DNA of 64,000 nucleotides from Coniferiporia sulphurascens (taxonomy: Eukaryota > Basidiomycota > Agaricomycetes > Hymenochaetales > Hymenochaetaceae). A program made the translations under genes and the position numbers. The stretch covers positions 248,001 to 312,000 of the forward strand of contig NBBA01000016.1 in assembly GCA_002794785.1 (NCBI GenBank), read 5' to 3'. The notes beneath the pieces are model-generated. The model did no database searches. It had not been told where the DNA came from and saw only the letters and a list, made by a program, of their open reading frames with translations. Shown piece by piece: positions 25,019 to 37,272 of the stretch (position 1 is the stretch's first letter; each line of letters starts with the position of its first letter).

Positions 25019-27235
25019 CTAAATCCTGCCTTTCTCTTCCCCCATTTCCATGTGCACATATACGGACGCGTCCAGCGCGTTGAACCAGTCTTTGTGACGA
25101 TTCCATGAAGCACACTCGGTCTTGAGGAGCTCTGCAAGATGCGGGTAGACGAAATGTAATTGTGGGTCTGCAGTCAGAGCGCCGACGACGTAACCTCTGC
25201 TCCACATGGTAACAAAAGATAACAGTGGTCAGTGGATTAACTCAGAGAACGACCGAGACATCTGAATCTGTTCCGAATCTAACTCACATTACTGTTCCAA
25301 CCTTAAGTGGGTTCTCTTCCGAACGCAGCACTGCACACATCTCGTTCAAGGGCAGTCGCTTGTAATGCCAGAGGTTGTATGCCCTGATATGCTGCGGACG
25401 CTGACGAACTTGCCCACTTGGCGCTTTCTTGGAGGAAGCTGGTTTAGAAGCTGCCGGAGGCGAAGGTTTCTTCAAATCCAGACCGAGTTCCTTTGCTACG
25501 TCGTAAATCTCTAGTATCTCAATGTCGCTGTCACTGACATCCACTACTGTAGCTGTTTCAAGCGACGCTGCTCCCGAACTAGATGATGACGTAGCTACGG
25601 GCGATAAGGCAACTGCAGAAGTCGATGCGAACGAGGATGAAGAAGCAGCAGATATCTGACCAGTACTAGTCGTCGAAAGTGATACGGGCAGTGCTTTAGG
25701 ACCTGCACTTTTTTTTGACCAGCGGCTAGGACCAAACGAGTATTTGACGCCATGTGTGTACTTTGCTGGGTTGAGTTGCACATCTGCTTCGTTTGCCATA
25801 GCCATTAGCTTGTTGTATACCATCACCGCACAATGTGCATCGTTCGCAGCATCTACAATATAAAACCCAGTCAACGCACTACCAAGACATAGATACGCAC
25901 GCTACTCACATTCAAGCTGCGTTTCGCTGAGAGGCTGCGCTTCCCAATTACTCGTCCGGACGGGGCCCTTCGCAAGAGCGCGCTCCGTATACATTGCTGT
26001 TATCGTTGCGAGGCTGATCATATAACCCGGCTTGCGCATCTTCAACACCAGTGCAGGCGGGGGAGCGGATGGATCGGCGGCGACAGCGCCGGAGTTCACA
26101 ATCCTCGTTTTGGAAGATATATACTTCGGCTCAGAGAACCTGAAGTAGCGTTCAACGTATCCGGGATCCGCTTGCCTTGCAAGGCCACCAAGTTCAACAA
26201 GTCCCTGGGGACGTACGTTGTAGTCGCGCGCCAATTTAATGCCGTCGTCTTACGTAGGGAAACAGTAACAGAGGCAGCCCGTCAGCGTACATCTCGAGGG
26301 CAAAAACGAGCTCGCTGCTGACAAAGAGAAGCTCACTTAGGATATTCACGCCGAGCTTGCAAATCTTCGGATCCTCAAGCAGTTCCTGCAATTCCAAGAC
26401 ACATCAGCGGTTTGCGGAAATAACGGTATACATCATAATGACCTTTAATTTCTTAGGAAAACCTGCCGGAATGTCTCACTCTCAGCAATGTTATAACGTG
26501 GGAGAGGAAATGTATGACTCACTTGCCATAGCACTGACTTGAATGACAAGTATCATCCTCTGATCGCTCAGCTGTACCGTTGCCGCCGGCCGCATCGGTG
26601 CATTTTTGCGAAAGATCACGCGCCACTCAATATCAAACCCGACTGGACTGGACAGATGAGCAAAGTCAGTTGCCACTGCGTTATTCTTAGAAGGTGAGAA
26701 ATTTACCCAGAAAGCGCCTCTACCAGGTCGTTTGCCTCATCCACATGCCTCACATATACCCGCGCAGGAGAGGGTGTAAAGTCCCTGTACGAGTACAGCG
26801 GTAGATGAACAACAGGCGCAGGAATTGGACTTGTGTTCTCCTTCGAGTCTTCCTGGACCCCTAATGGGATTGGATCATGACTGACGGGCTTTAAGTGAAT
26901 TGGTAGGACTGTGGCCTGCTGATGGAGGCTCGGAAAGGCCCTGAGGGACGTCTCAGAGAGATACCAACATGTAAAAGGAATGTACAATGTACGCACGGAT
27001 TTGAGGCGGCTAATCCCGCGTTTGAGGTAATAGACGACAGCATTGATCTCTTGGGCGGCCACTCTGAGCCAAAGGCATCATCTGCGGAAGGCGGGGGAGG
27101 ACCGCTGGTAGCTGAACCCGCGGCGACAGAGTCCACGACGTGAAGCAGCCTAGACCGCGAAGTTGAAAAGACGCGCTTCGGAAAGACTGGTTTACGAGGG
27201 GAGTATGGGGGACGGCAGCGGTGAATTTTGGACAT
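25019..27235 (-). CDS. WRN-type DEDDy 3'-5' exonuclease with extra C-terminal region
   Basis: Exons 26997-27235, 26707-26940, 26523-26647, 26443-26462, 26337-26385, 25910-26248, 25288-25852, 25019-25196 (582 aa). All three exonuclease motifs are visible: Exo I GFDIEW (Asp and Glu), Exo II LGVNILNDGIKLARDYNV (Asp), Exo III QLEYAANDAHCAVMVY (Tyr and Asp), matching the Werner-syndrome exonuclease family that degrades recessed 3' ends in replication and repair. GPVRTSNWEAQPLSETQ is the typical spacer. Residues 1-80 are basic and Ser-rich and may carry a targeting signal. After the nuclease domain come a Ser-rich linker, an acidic patch (DVSDSDIEILEIYDV), then a region RAYNLWHYKRLPLNEMCAVL and GYVVGALTADPQLHF that resembles a helicase-associated helix-turn-helix. 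No helicase domain is present. Two small exons (20 and 49 nt). The start is the first ATG in frame; CCTTTG upstream is not a start. Confidence 0.88.
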
Positions 27236-27650
27236 CAGTCTCCGAGGCAAAGGCGATTTTCACAAGCAGGAGACGCGTCGAGACGGAGACGCGACTCAGA
27301 GTCACGTGAGGTTCGTCGGGTCACGCCTCGGGCCGCCCTTCCCACCCGACGCGCACTTATCTTCTGCTACCATCTCAGACGATAATGCCCCCGTCTAATC
27401 TCCCAATGGCCAAGCTATGCACCCGCATCCACATGGGAATCAAAATATCCGGAAATTCTTCTTTCCCATCATTCAAGTCCAGAGCCTCCCACCATCTTTC
27501 AAAATTCATCTCTCCCGCGTGCTTCCGTGCTATTATTCCCGTAGTGTCCGCGTGCGTCAGGGCAACTTCGCGTCGCGACAGCATTCATAACCGAGCGAGC
27601 GAGTCCTATTTGGATCCCGCGAGCTCTCTGAGTCCCCATCGTGTCTTCCC
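27236..27650. promoter_or_regulatory. Shared divergent upstream region
   Basis: 415 bp separate the start codons of the exonuclease (minus) and the sedolisin (plus), so their promoters must overlap or abut. CG-rich in the half near the exonuclease. I see no TATA box on either side. Confidence 0.6.
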
Positions 27651-30578
27651 ATGTCCGCCCTCGTGCGCTTCGTCGTCCTCGCACTCGCTGCGGTGACGCT
27701 TGCGTCCGCCGAGCCCCAGCTCTCTCCTCATGTGCTGCACGAAAAGCGCACCTTCAACCCGGAGGCTCGTGGCTGGCGTCTCTCCCGCCGTCTTGAGGGA
27801 CACGCCGTCCTCCCAGTCAAGATAGGGCTCGCACAGCGGAACATGCACACGATCGAAGATGTGCTTATGGCCGTCTCCCATCCCGAGTCTCCTAGCTACG
27901 GCAAACACTGGTCTGCAGAGCAAGTCGTCGACCACTTCGCTCCCTCGTCAGACACCGTCGACGCCGTCGTCGACTGGCTCACCCAGAACGGCATTGAACG
28001 CTCGCGTCTTCGCCTCAGTCAAAGCAAAGGCTGGATCGAAGTTAATGCGACGGTCGTCGAAGTTGAAGACCTTCTTAAGGCGGAATACCATGTCTACCAA
28101 GATGAAGACGGTTCTGAGCGTATCGGGTGCAGCGAGGTTGGTTCGTTTCCGCTTTCAATTTTAGCCTTGTTTTCTCTAATAAACGTAATAGTACCATATT
28201 CCCGAGCACCTTACGTCCCACATTGACCTGATCAAGCCAACTACCACGTTTGGAGCGCGTGTGCCCCCGAGAAAATATCAGAAGCGATTCGCGACGCCAC
28301 TCTCCAAGCGCGGGGAGAGTCCGGAGATCATACAGCCGCCCGTCAAGCTCGGCAGCCCGTCGAGCTTCAATGGACCGAAGACGGACGGCCGCAAGGTTGA
28401 TGGCAGCACGACCCTCGGGCTCGCCGATTGTGACGAGTTCATTACGCCGATCTGTCTGCAGACACTGTACAATATCAACTACAAGCCGATCTCAACGTCC
28501 AAAAATACCTTCGCCGTTGTTGAGTTTACGCCACAGGCCTTCTTGCAGGACGATTTGGGTGCGTACCGCGCCTGTCCTTAGAGACCTGTGGGGAACCCTA
28601 ATAATCAAATTGACATGGTTACCACATGCACGCAGACATGTTCTTCCACAATTTTTCGGCATCACAGGTCGGGCAGAAGCCTCTCCTTGTCTCGATCGAC
28701 GGAGGAGTCGCCCAGACAACAGATCAATCTTTTGATTTCAATGGAGAAAGCGACCTTGACCTCCAGTATGCGATGAGTCTAACTAACCCGCAACAAGTGA
28801 AGCTTCTACAGACAGGAGATTTGGTTGAGGGTGCTGGTTTTGACAACTGGCTCGACGCCATCGACGCGTCTTTCTGCACATTTGAAGGTTTGTCTCTTTT
28901 TTGGAGAGCATTACGTTAGCATAAAGTACAAAATTCTAACCCCGCAATGATTTGCTGATCTGCAGGTGGGGATGATCCGACTCAGGTATGAATCAAGTGT
29001 TATGAAGGTTAATCCTCTTATTCACCGCGATTCAAAAGGATGGTATCTACCCCGACCCCCTTCCGGGAGGTTTCGATGGTGCGCACTATAATAATTACCT
29101 CAGTTTCAAGCTTGACAAGGATTTTTGCAGGTCCTGAGAGTTGCGGTATTATTAAGGCATGAATATTATCGAATAGTGGTGCACTGTGTGACTAAACATC
29201 GTACTAAAGCCCCCGAACGTCGTGTCTGTATCTTACGGGCAGGACGAGGTCACAATCTCAGCCAAGTCGGCGATACGCCAGTGTACAGAGTATGGAAAAA
29301 TTGGCCTAATGGGCGTATGTTGCATATCCACTCCCTGTTTGCCAAATCCGAGAAATTCTAACGAGAAATTCCAGACTACGGTTTTGTACAGCTCGGGCGA
29401 CTTCGGTGTCGCGGGTTTCGGTGGCGTTTGTTTGACCGAAAATGGTACACCTCTCTTGGTGTCGTGTAGTCATCTTCCTTGAACTAACGTTTTTTACCAG
29501 GTACGGAAACCACTTCCGGCACACGCTTTAACCCGTCCTTCCCTTCGGGGTGTCCGTTTGTGACGAGCGTCGGTGCGACACAGGTAAACCCAAACAGCAC
29601 CGTTTTTGAGCCAGAGGGTGCTTGCGAGCAGGTCATCTTCTCTGGAGGCGGCTTCAGCAATATCTTCGCGATGCCTTCGTACCAGGAAGAGGCCGTGAAG
29701 GGGTTCCTCGAAAACCATCCTCCGCCGTTTACTGGTGCGCAGTTCAACAACAGCGGCACGAGCCGTGGTTTCCCAGACTTAAGCGCGAATGGGTAAGTTC
29801 CATTTCGCATGTGCACATCGCGATGTCTGCTCACGAGGTGTGTCAGTGCCAATTATGTTATCGCAAGTGCGTTATTTTCAGACTGTCTGTCGCGACATTG
29901 TTGACAATTTTGTCTCATAATGGCACCAGTCGATGGAGGTAAATTTCATTCACTCTTATTATAGCAATCCGCAGTCAGTCTTACACTTCTTAGAATTCAA
30001 CCTCGTCTTCGGAACTTCCGCTTCTGCGCCAACTACTGGCTCAATCATCACACTAATCAACGATGCGCGTCTGGCCGTCGGAAAGGGCCCCGTCGGTGCG
30101 TGACCTGCCCATATGGAAACGGTGGATTCGCAACTCACTCTCGCGTTCTAGGCTTTATCAACCCCGCGATCTACAGCTCTCTATTCCGCCTAGCGTTCAA
30201 CGATATCACCCAGGGTGGAAACCAGGGATGCGGTATGTGATCTTTTCAATCAGACACTTCCTCAGGCCCTCTCTCCCACCGGCGCGCATTGCAATCTCCT
30301 AGATTTCCCGATGCGATACATTTCTTCCTTTCTTCTGATTGGCTCTAATCATTATTTCATCAGGCACGGACGGCTTCACCGCTACCAAGGGTTGGGATCC
30401 GGTACGTGACTTCCCTACTCTGTCTCACGATCAATGTCCGACAGGTGTTCTCCTCATTTTACTCTCTTGCGTCCCACCATCACCATACTTCGATTAAACC
30501 CACCTCCTTTTACAGGTAACCGGTGTCGGGACCCCTAACTTTGAGCGTCTCCTTGCGCTCTGGCTTCTGCTTCCTTGA
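27651..30578 (+). CDS. Secreted sedolisin-family (S53) serine-carboxyl peptidase
   Basis: Tripeptidyl-peptidase-like acid protease, secreted with a pro-domain. Fifteen exons, 656 aa: 27651-28136, 28192-28558, 28636-28887, 28966-28985, 29039-29078, 29131-29156, 29210-29314, 29375-29444, 29501-29792, 29847-29866, 29930-29938, 29994-30095, 30152-30232, 30364-30401, 30516-30578. Signal peptide MSALVRFVVLALAAVTLASA; activation pro-domain to about residue 200 (SHPESPSYGKHWS); catalytic Glu and Asp in NGESDLDLQYAM; oxyanion Asp in YSSGDFGVAG; nucleophile Ser in FGTSASAPTTG; calcium-site end GWDPVTGVGTPNF. All key residues are present, so it is probably active. The intron after CGIIK (29157-29209) starts GC and ends AAAG: a GC-AG intron. 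One exon is 9 nt. Role: extracellular protein digestion. Confidence 0.94.
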
Positions 30579-32297
30579 AGCGAGTCCTGCACAAGGCAGG
30601 ACAGCTGCGCTTAATAAGTTTTCAAGTGCTTGATTGCAACTGGGACTCGGAATGCGAACAATTGTGCGGACTTTGGTGTATTACAAAATCTTCTACCTAT
30701 ACATGTTTTGAAAGAGGGACTGTGTCTTTGCATCGATGCCCGTCTGTGCGGTCTGACATCTTGTGAAGGGAGAACCATAGATACTAAGTTCGTCGGGTTA
30801 CACGCCGTTCATGTAGAAAGCACAACGCCACAATCATGAACCGCGGCATTAAGTGAAGAACAGGCTTGAAGCACACGTTGAAACACGGCACACGGCAGAC
30901 GAAATGGAAGGGGTGCACATGCAGATCAACTGCGCCACAAGCAAGCATGATACATTGACAGCAACCGAAAATACACAAAAGCACGGGTACAATGGAGTAA
31001 TACATCAATCATCTAAGCTACTACTGGATTACAGAAACGCAATAACAGCGAGAGCAAGAGACATGAAATGCAAAACAATGAAACGAAACCGCACAGCGGA
31101 TAAGCACCATTTCCCGCCTTCCCTTCCCTTCCCTCGCCTCCTCCCGCTCCCCCTCTACGGTCCTCGCAATCCCCCCCGAGCCGGGCGCCGAGCTGTCCAG
31201 AGTCCATAAAGCGCAAAGTCGCCCCACAGAGTCCTTAAGCGCTCAACGGACGGTGTCAACAAAGTATAGACACGAGCCGACGCGGGGGACAGAAAACTCG
31301 CCCGGGACGGCCCAGCTCCAGTTCGCCCAGCGAACGCGGCAGAGAGAGGCGACGATAGATAAAGAAAGAGCGAAAAAGAGGCAAAAGGTCAGAAATATGA
31401 AAATGGGTGTGCGAGATTAGAGAAAGGAAAGAGTGGATAGGAGGGGAGGGGAGGGTATGGACGTAAAAGCAGATAAAAGAAAAGGATATGGAAAAAATAT
31501 AATGCCATTAAACGCGCAAGCAATAAGGAGAAGGAAGAGAGGAGCAGCTAGCGACGTTCCGTTAGAACATTAACGTCAAGCGCACGCGAGAGGAGTTGAG
31601 TGCCTTCAACCCTCCGAGTGCGATGAGAAGAAAATGAAAATAAAGGATAAAGACGATGAAAGGAGATGGGGTATAATAAGGAAAGAAATACGAAAAGGAT
31701 AACCGAGTTTTTTTTTTTTGGTGTATTGAACTTTTGAACTTTTTATATCCCTTTTTTTTTGATCCAGGCGCGATACTGAAGGGAGATCAGTGGAAGAGCG
31801 TGCCTTCACTTCCACCTCACGTCCAACAGCAGCGCACCCTTCACTTTGGAAAAAAGAAACGCGAATGTCCCAGCTCCTTACAGGCTGACCATCGGGAGGC
31901 GCGTCGGGTAGTCGCGTGTCTTCGATGATCCCAGCGCGTCACCCAACGGTGCAGCCTGTTCTGAAAGCATGGGGGAAGAAAATGAAAGGGGGGGTCCCAG
32001 GTATAGGGAAGTGATTAAGCGGTGGGAGGAAAAGGGGATGCAGAGAGAGAGTACGGAACGATGAGGGGAGGATAGGGCAGGAAGGAAGAGAGAGAGAGAG
32101 AGAGAGAGAAAGAGAAAAAAGAAGAATGAACGAATGTTTGAAATACTTCGCACCTTCGTCCTTTCACGATGGGCGACTGGATTATGAAAAACGAAGCCAG
32201 TCAGCAAGATGAAAGCAAACAGTAAAAAAAACCAAACAACCACGTACCTATACCAAACTCCATTCGCACTCCCGCCTCCGCTCCCATCAACCTTCCT
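30579..32297. other. Gene-free 1.7 kb, purine-rich
   Basis: Between the convergent sedolisin and kinase genes. From about 31000 to 32150 the plus strand is markedly purine-rich (many GAAAG, AGAGG runs), i.e. pyrimidine-rich on the kinase's strand, consistent with a long kinase 3' UTR or low-complexity spacer. No coding support. Confidence 0.55.
32087..32109. repeat. (GA)n microsatellite
   Basis: Uninterrupted AG dinucleotide run of about 11 units inside the purine-rich tract downstream of the kinase. Confidence 0.95.
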
Positions 32298-34369
32298 TCA
32301 CTCCGTCGAGACCACCTGCAGCCAATCGCCCAAACTCCTATTCCGGATGACTTGCTGCGCAGCGCAGGGCGATCCCTCTTCCTTTCTTCCAGAGTCGTCG
32401 TCTTGAACCTTCGAGCGACCAGAGACCGGCGTCAACGGCATCAGCGACGGGAGGGTATTGAAAGAGGTGCCAGACCCAGAAGCAGCCAGACTGTCCGCGA
32501 GCGTCGGGGGAGGACGACACGGGCGGTCTTGCTGGTCTGAGACCGGACTTGACGGATGGTCGGGGGCGAAGGCGGAAGCGTCGCACTTGTCAGCCGCCTC
32601 CTGGGCCGAGAACTCATCCACGCCTGACATAGAGCAGCCAGCCTGAGCCGGAACGGGCGTTTCTACACCGCATTCCGACCGTCCTAGGCGGACCGGGGTT
32701 CCTCTATCTGACGTGCAAGGTTCCGCGGCCTGGGGTGGCAGACTGACAAGGACGACCGAGTCCATCGCGGCGGAGTCGTCGTCTTCATCGAACTGGTCAG
32801 CCTGGGCAGCCGCGTACCGCCCGCGGGCCTTGTCGAGGCTGTTGACAACCAAGCGTCCGACGTCGAATTCACTTAGCGTATACAACACGGGAGCAGGACG
32901 CCTGATGGTCGGCGTGCGCTGCTGCATGGCAAAGTGGATATCGAAGGGCGAGTAGATCCTATCCCTGAGTGCCGTAGTCCTGTCGACGAGAAAGTCTTTG
33001 TCAATCGTGAAGTCTTCGTCTACCCAAGGCGCGGGAGGAGCCCACTCCGGATAAAGTTTGTAAGACCGCTCCGCCATGCAATCCCAATCCCTAAGAACGA
33101 TATGTTAGTCGTCACTCGCGTACAGGCATAGCAAATGAAGGGCGTACACATCGTGAAAGTATGGATGCTGCATGGCCGCCCAAGTAGGAATACGCTCTTT
33201 CGCATCCACCATGAGAAGCTGTAATAGGGTCGTCATTAAAACATGCCCAGAAACACCGACGAGCATAGAGGGGCTTACCCATGAAAGGAGATTGACCAAA
33301 TCCATGCTCTCAGCCTGTTCCGGGAACGACGGGGGACAGTTCTTGAGGGTATAGGCGAGTTCACGCGGGCCAGTCCGAGGAAAGGGAACCTGTGGAGGAG
33401 GACAAGTGAGTGATGACTCCCGGAAAAATGTAAGGAGTGACCTACGTGGCCCGTGATCATCTCATAGAACATACATCCCAATGAGTATACGTCGGCTTGG
33501 TAGTCGTAAGGTATACCAAAGATCATCTCTGGCGCCCGGTACCCCGCAGTGCCGCACATGCCATGAGACATCCGAGTGGGTCCGTGAAGGGAGCAACCAT
33601 CTTCAGTCTTCCTCAGCGAGCGAAACCTGCGTGCGAGACCGAAGTCGGCGAAGACGACATTGCCAACGGCATCAATTAAGATGTTTTCGGGCTTGATATC
33701 ACGGTGCATAACTCCACGTTCGTGCATATGCTCGACGATCGTGAGCTAAAGATGATGTGAGACATGTGCAGGCGAAGGAAGGGAAATCGGACGTACGCAT
33801 TGCGCCATGATGAGCTTAGCACGACCGGCCTCCAACTTGCCGCCGTTACGCACCATCTCGTCTCTCAATGTGCCACCACTAATATATTCCTAGAGAAATG
33901 AAACTAATCAGCGAGTGTTAGAAGTGAGACAAGGGCCAGCACGTACAGAGACAAAATAATAGTTGTGAGCGTCTGAAAAAGATTCTATGAGCTGAGGGAA
34001 GTAGCCCGCGCCGTTCTCTGTGGTAAAGAATCGGAGATGGGCCTGTTCCTCAAGAAGAGAGGCAAGGTCGGAGCCTCTGGTCAGATTCGAGCGTCGAACA
34101 ACCTTGATGGCGACGGGGGCACGCTCGCCATCAAGAGTTGTCTCGGCAAGATAAACTGAGCCAAAGCCTCCTTCCCCTAGCTTCATCTTGAATTTGTAGC
34201 CGCCAAGTCGGCCGTTGAGGACGCCGCTGATGGGTATATTTGCATATAGCATTGACTGTTTCAGGGCGGTCAGAACAGGGCAATTTTGAAGAGAAAATGG
34301 GAATGGACGAACGGAAGCGGACGCCTTCTTGGCCTTCTTGGGAACGTAGAAAGATGTACGGAAGAACAT
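32298..34369 (-). CDS. Serine/threonine protein kinase with long C-terminal tail
   Basis: Exons 33947-34369, 33797-33889, 33446-33745, 33279-33389, 33148-33218, 32298-33090 (596 aa). Complete kinase domain from about residue 50 to 335: glycine loop LGEGGFGSVYLAE, lysine in VAIKVV, catalytic loop MHRDIKPENILID, metal-binding DFGLARRF, activation-segment end GTAGYRAPEMIFG, then ADVYSLGCMFYEM and a final helix with DAKERIPTWAAMQHPYF. The combination HRDIKPEN and DVYSLGC fits a CAMK/AGC-like or polo-like eukaryotic kinase, not a CMGC kinase; I do not assign a subfamily. About 255 residues follow, acidic (QFDEDDDSAAMD) and Ser/Pro-rich, with no recognised domain (no obvious polo box). Divergent from zuotin across 1 kb. 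Confidence 0.9.
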
Positions 34370-35391
34370 GGTAAAGCTTTTAGAGAGCAAAATCACACTG
34401 ACAGCAGTGTAGAATCCACGACACAAGGTAGTAGATTGAAAGAAAAGGGGGTCAGAGGTTCCGTAGCGATCTTATACTGCAAGCTGTCTTAGACAATAGA
34501 GGGGCTTGAGGAGAGTCAGAGGATTCAGACCGCTCGCGTTTCGATACAGACTGCATAGGTCTGACTTGAGTTTCTGGATGTCACACACAGGTTCAGTCCA
34601 GCAGAGCCGCATAGATAACCAGACCAGAGGCAGTGTGTGCATTAATTCCAAGGGAGGGAATTGAGTTCTCCTGTACATGGTGGTGTAACCACAACCCGAG
34701 ATGCTAGCAATAAGCGAGCGAGAGTCGCGACTATTAAGGTCGCGTGACCCGACGCGTCCACAACGCGTCGGCTCGTTCGATTCAGCAGTCCCAACGGCCC
34801 AAGAAAAAAGATAAAACACAATTCGTTTGCCTTGCGATAAAATAAATACTCGTAAGGCTACTATGAAATTAGATGAGTTTAAAGTTTAAAAGAAACTGCT
34901 TACTTAGCTGAAAACCGAATGTCTCGACTCTCGATTCAGTTGCAAACCGGTATATTTTCTGGCCCCTACTTCATTCTCCTACTCGCCCGAACCTGATGTG
35001 CAGTATTTCTTGTCAGATCCTGGGCTTGATCTTTACAGCACCTTGCATGATACTTTGGACGAACCCGAACTCCGCGAGCATACCCTTTTGCTCCTGATCT
35101 GCAATATTAGTGACGACACTCAGCACCTGGCCTAGCATACCTCTTCTAATTAAAATAAAATAAAATAACCTTCTGTGCAATTAACGAGCCTCCAATACTA
35201 TTCATTGGACCTTGCATCGTGTAGTCAACGTGCAATTGATGTTTTGATTATCACAAGTACTGTCACAACCCAGGGTCACAATCACGCCAAGATTTTTGGT
35301 GAGGACGACGATTTTTTGGCGAAAAGGAGTCTGCACTGCAATAGCCCGACGTCCTGCCCTCCCTCCCCTTCCCCCCCGCATCCCCCTCGCC
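34370..35391. other. Divergent intergenic region between the kinase and zuotin genes
   Basis: About 1 kb containing both promoters. Contains a short AAAAT repeat at 35152-35167. No coding evidence. Confidence 0.6.
35152..35167. repeat. AAAAT pentanucleotide repeat
   Basis: Three tandem copies of AAAAT, about 230 bp upstream of the zuotin start codon. Confidence 0.8.
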
Positions 35392-36867
35392 ATGACCAGC
35401 GTAATAAACCTCCCGCTGCTCGCCCCGCCCCTCCCGTCCTCCTGGTCGCAAGAGCAGGGCGCAAGCGGCAAGACCATAGCATGTACGTACAACCAACCAA
35501 TCATCGCGCCATAGGTACATACACAAAATCAAAATCTAACCGATCACCCTCCGACCCCAGCCCTCGCACCACGCACCCTCCTCCCCGTCGGCCCCGCCTA
35601 CCTCGCACACGTCCGCCGCTCAGTGCACAACCACTCCTTCGAGGAGCACGACAAAGTCGAGGCCGAGCGCCGGGAGCGCGAGGCAAGCGTCGGCGCCGAG
35701 GGCATCGAGGACGATCTCGGCGTCGGCGAGGAAGAAGAGAACGACGAGCTGCTGTCTCTCGATCCGAAAGAGTGGAAGGTGCGCCTTCCTTTCGTTCTCT
35801 TTGCGCTCCGAAGCGTGTGTATCTTTGGGATGTTCAATTGTATTTCCGAAATGTATTGGCGTTCGCGAAACGCGTGTAGAAACAAGACCACTACGCTGTC
35901 CTCGGCCTCTCGCATCTGCGGTACAAGGCGACGCAGGGGCAAATAAAAATCGCACGTAAGCAGCACGCTCGCATATACTCTCCTCTCCGCAACCCCCTCA
36001 CTCACTCCGCCTCCCAAAACAAAAACCAGACCGCAAAAAAGTGCTCAAGCACCACCCAGACAAGAAAGCAGGCGTAGCCGGCGACGCAAACGACGACGCC
36101 TTCTTCAAATGCATCCAAAAAGCCCACGAGGTGCTCTCGCACGCCGAAAAGCGGCGCCAATTCGACTCCGTCGACCCGCACCTGCTCGAGCTCGAGGAGG
36201 ACACACCCAGCGCGAGCGAGGCGAAGCGCAGCGTCGAGCGCGACCCGACGGCGTTCTTCAAGCTCTTCACGCCCGTGTTCGAGCGCGAGGCGCGCTTCAG
36301 CAAAAAGCAGCCCATGCCCATGCTCGGCGCCATGGACGACCCCAAGGACACCGTCGAGGGCTTCTACAACTCGTGGTACAACTTCGATAGCTGGCGGAGC
36401 TTCGAGTACCTAGACAAGGAGGTCAACGAGGGGAGCGACAAGTGAGCCGTTCCTCCCATCGAGCCCCTATGATTTTTAACACACTCATCCCCCTCCGAAG
36501 CCGCGACGACAAGCGCTACACGGAGAAAAAGAACAAATCAGAGCGCGCGCGCCGTAAAAAGGAGGACACCGCGCGGCTGCGCACACTCGTCGACGTCGCG
36601 CTCGGCGTCGACCCGCGCATCAAGCGTATCAAGCAGGAGGAAAAGGAGGCCCGCGAGGCGAAGAAGCGCAAGGGCAAGCCGGGGGTGCCGAGCCCCGCGG
36701 ACGTGGAGCGCAAGCGCCTCGAGGAGGAGGCAGAGAAAAAGCGTTTAGAAGAAGAGGCGGAGCGGGAGAAGGAGGAGAAGGCGGCGGCGAAGAAGGAGAA
36801 GGAGCGGCTTGCGAATGAGAAAAAGAAAGCTCGTCGTGCAGCGAAAAAGGCAGAGGACGGTGCATGA
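35392..36867 (+). CDS. ZUO1: Zuotin, ribosome-associated J-domain chaperone
   Basis: Partner of Ssz1 in the ribosome-associated complex; its J domain stimulates the Ssb Hsp70 at the tunnel exit. Exons 35392-35482, 35561-35778, 35880-35955, 36030-36441, 36501-36867 (387 aa). N-terminal Ssz1-binding segment (GPAYLAHVRRSVHNHSF), J domain from about residue 104 (DHYAVLGLSHLRYKAT, then HRKKVLKHHPDKK with the essential HPD triad), zuotin homology region (RDPTAFFKLFTPVFEREARF, GFYNSWYNFDSWRSFEYLD), then the charged ribosome- and RNA-binding helix (KRYTEKKNKSERARRKKEDT, ARLRTLVDVALGVDPRIKR) and a Lys/Glu/Ala-rich coiled coil to the end. As in yeast there are no SANT repeats. It ends about 45 residues shorter than yeast Zuo1, so the C-terminal four-helix bundle is short or missing. 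Exon sequence is very GC-rich. Confidence 0.95.
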
Positions 36868-37272
36868 GGTTGGACTGCCCGCTTTTTGCCTTTCTTATGC
36901 TTTGGTGACCTTGAGTACATGCGTATTTCTAGACTTACATACATACAGGTTCACGTGCTTACATTCAATTTTGGCCCGAGACTAGTCGCATTTACCCCGT
37001 TCCTTCTGCGCTTTCTCAGCTTCAAGCTCAAGGCGACTTCTTAGCAAAACGGAATATTGCACCAAAATGCAAATATCATTGGTTTATACGGCCGAAATTA
37101 TCAATTGTGTAAACTGCATCGAAAACATACAAATTATGTAACAAAGATATTGCCCAGCGAGAATGTAAAGCCAAGAAACGAATGGACCTTGTCCGTAGTA
37201 CAAATTGTTAATTAAGCAATGACGTCGGCCGAAAAAGTCCATATTATGTTTGTAAAATCCGCCGAGGCAACT
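36868..37272. other. Intergenic, convergent
   Basis: Spacer between the 3' ends of zuotin (plus) and the small secreted protein gene (minus). AT-rich, no coding signal. Confidence 0.6.
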
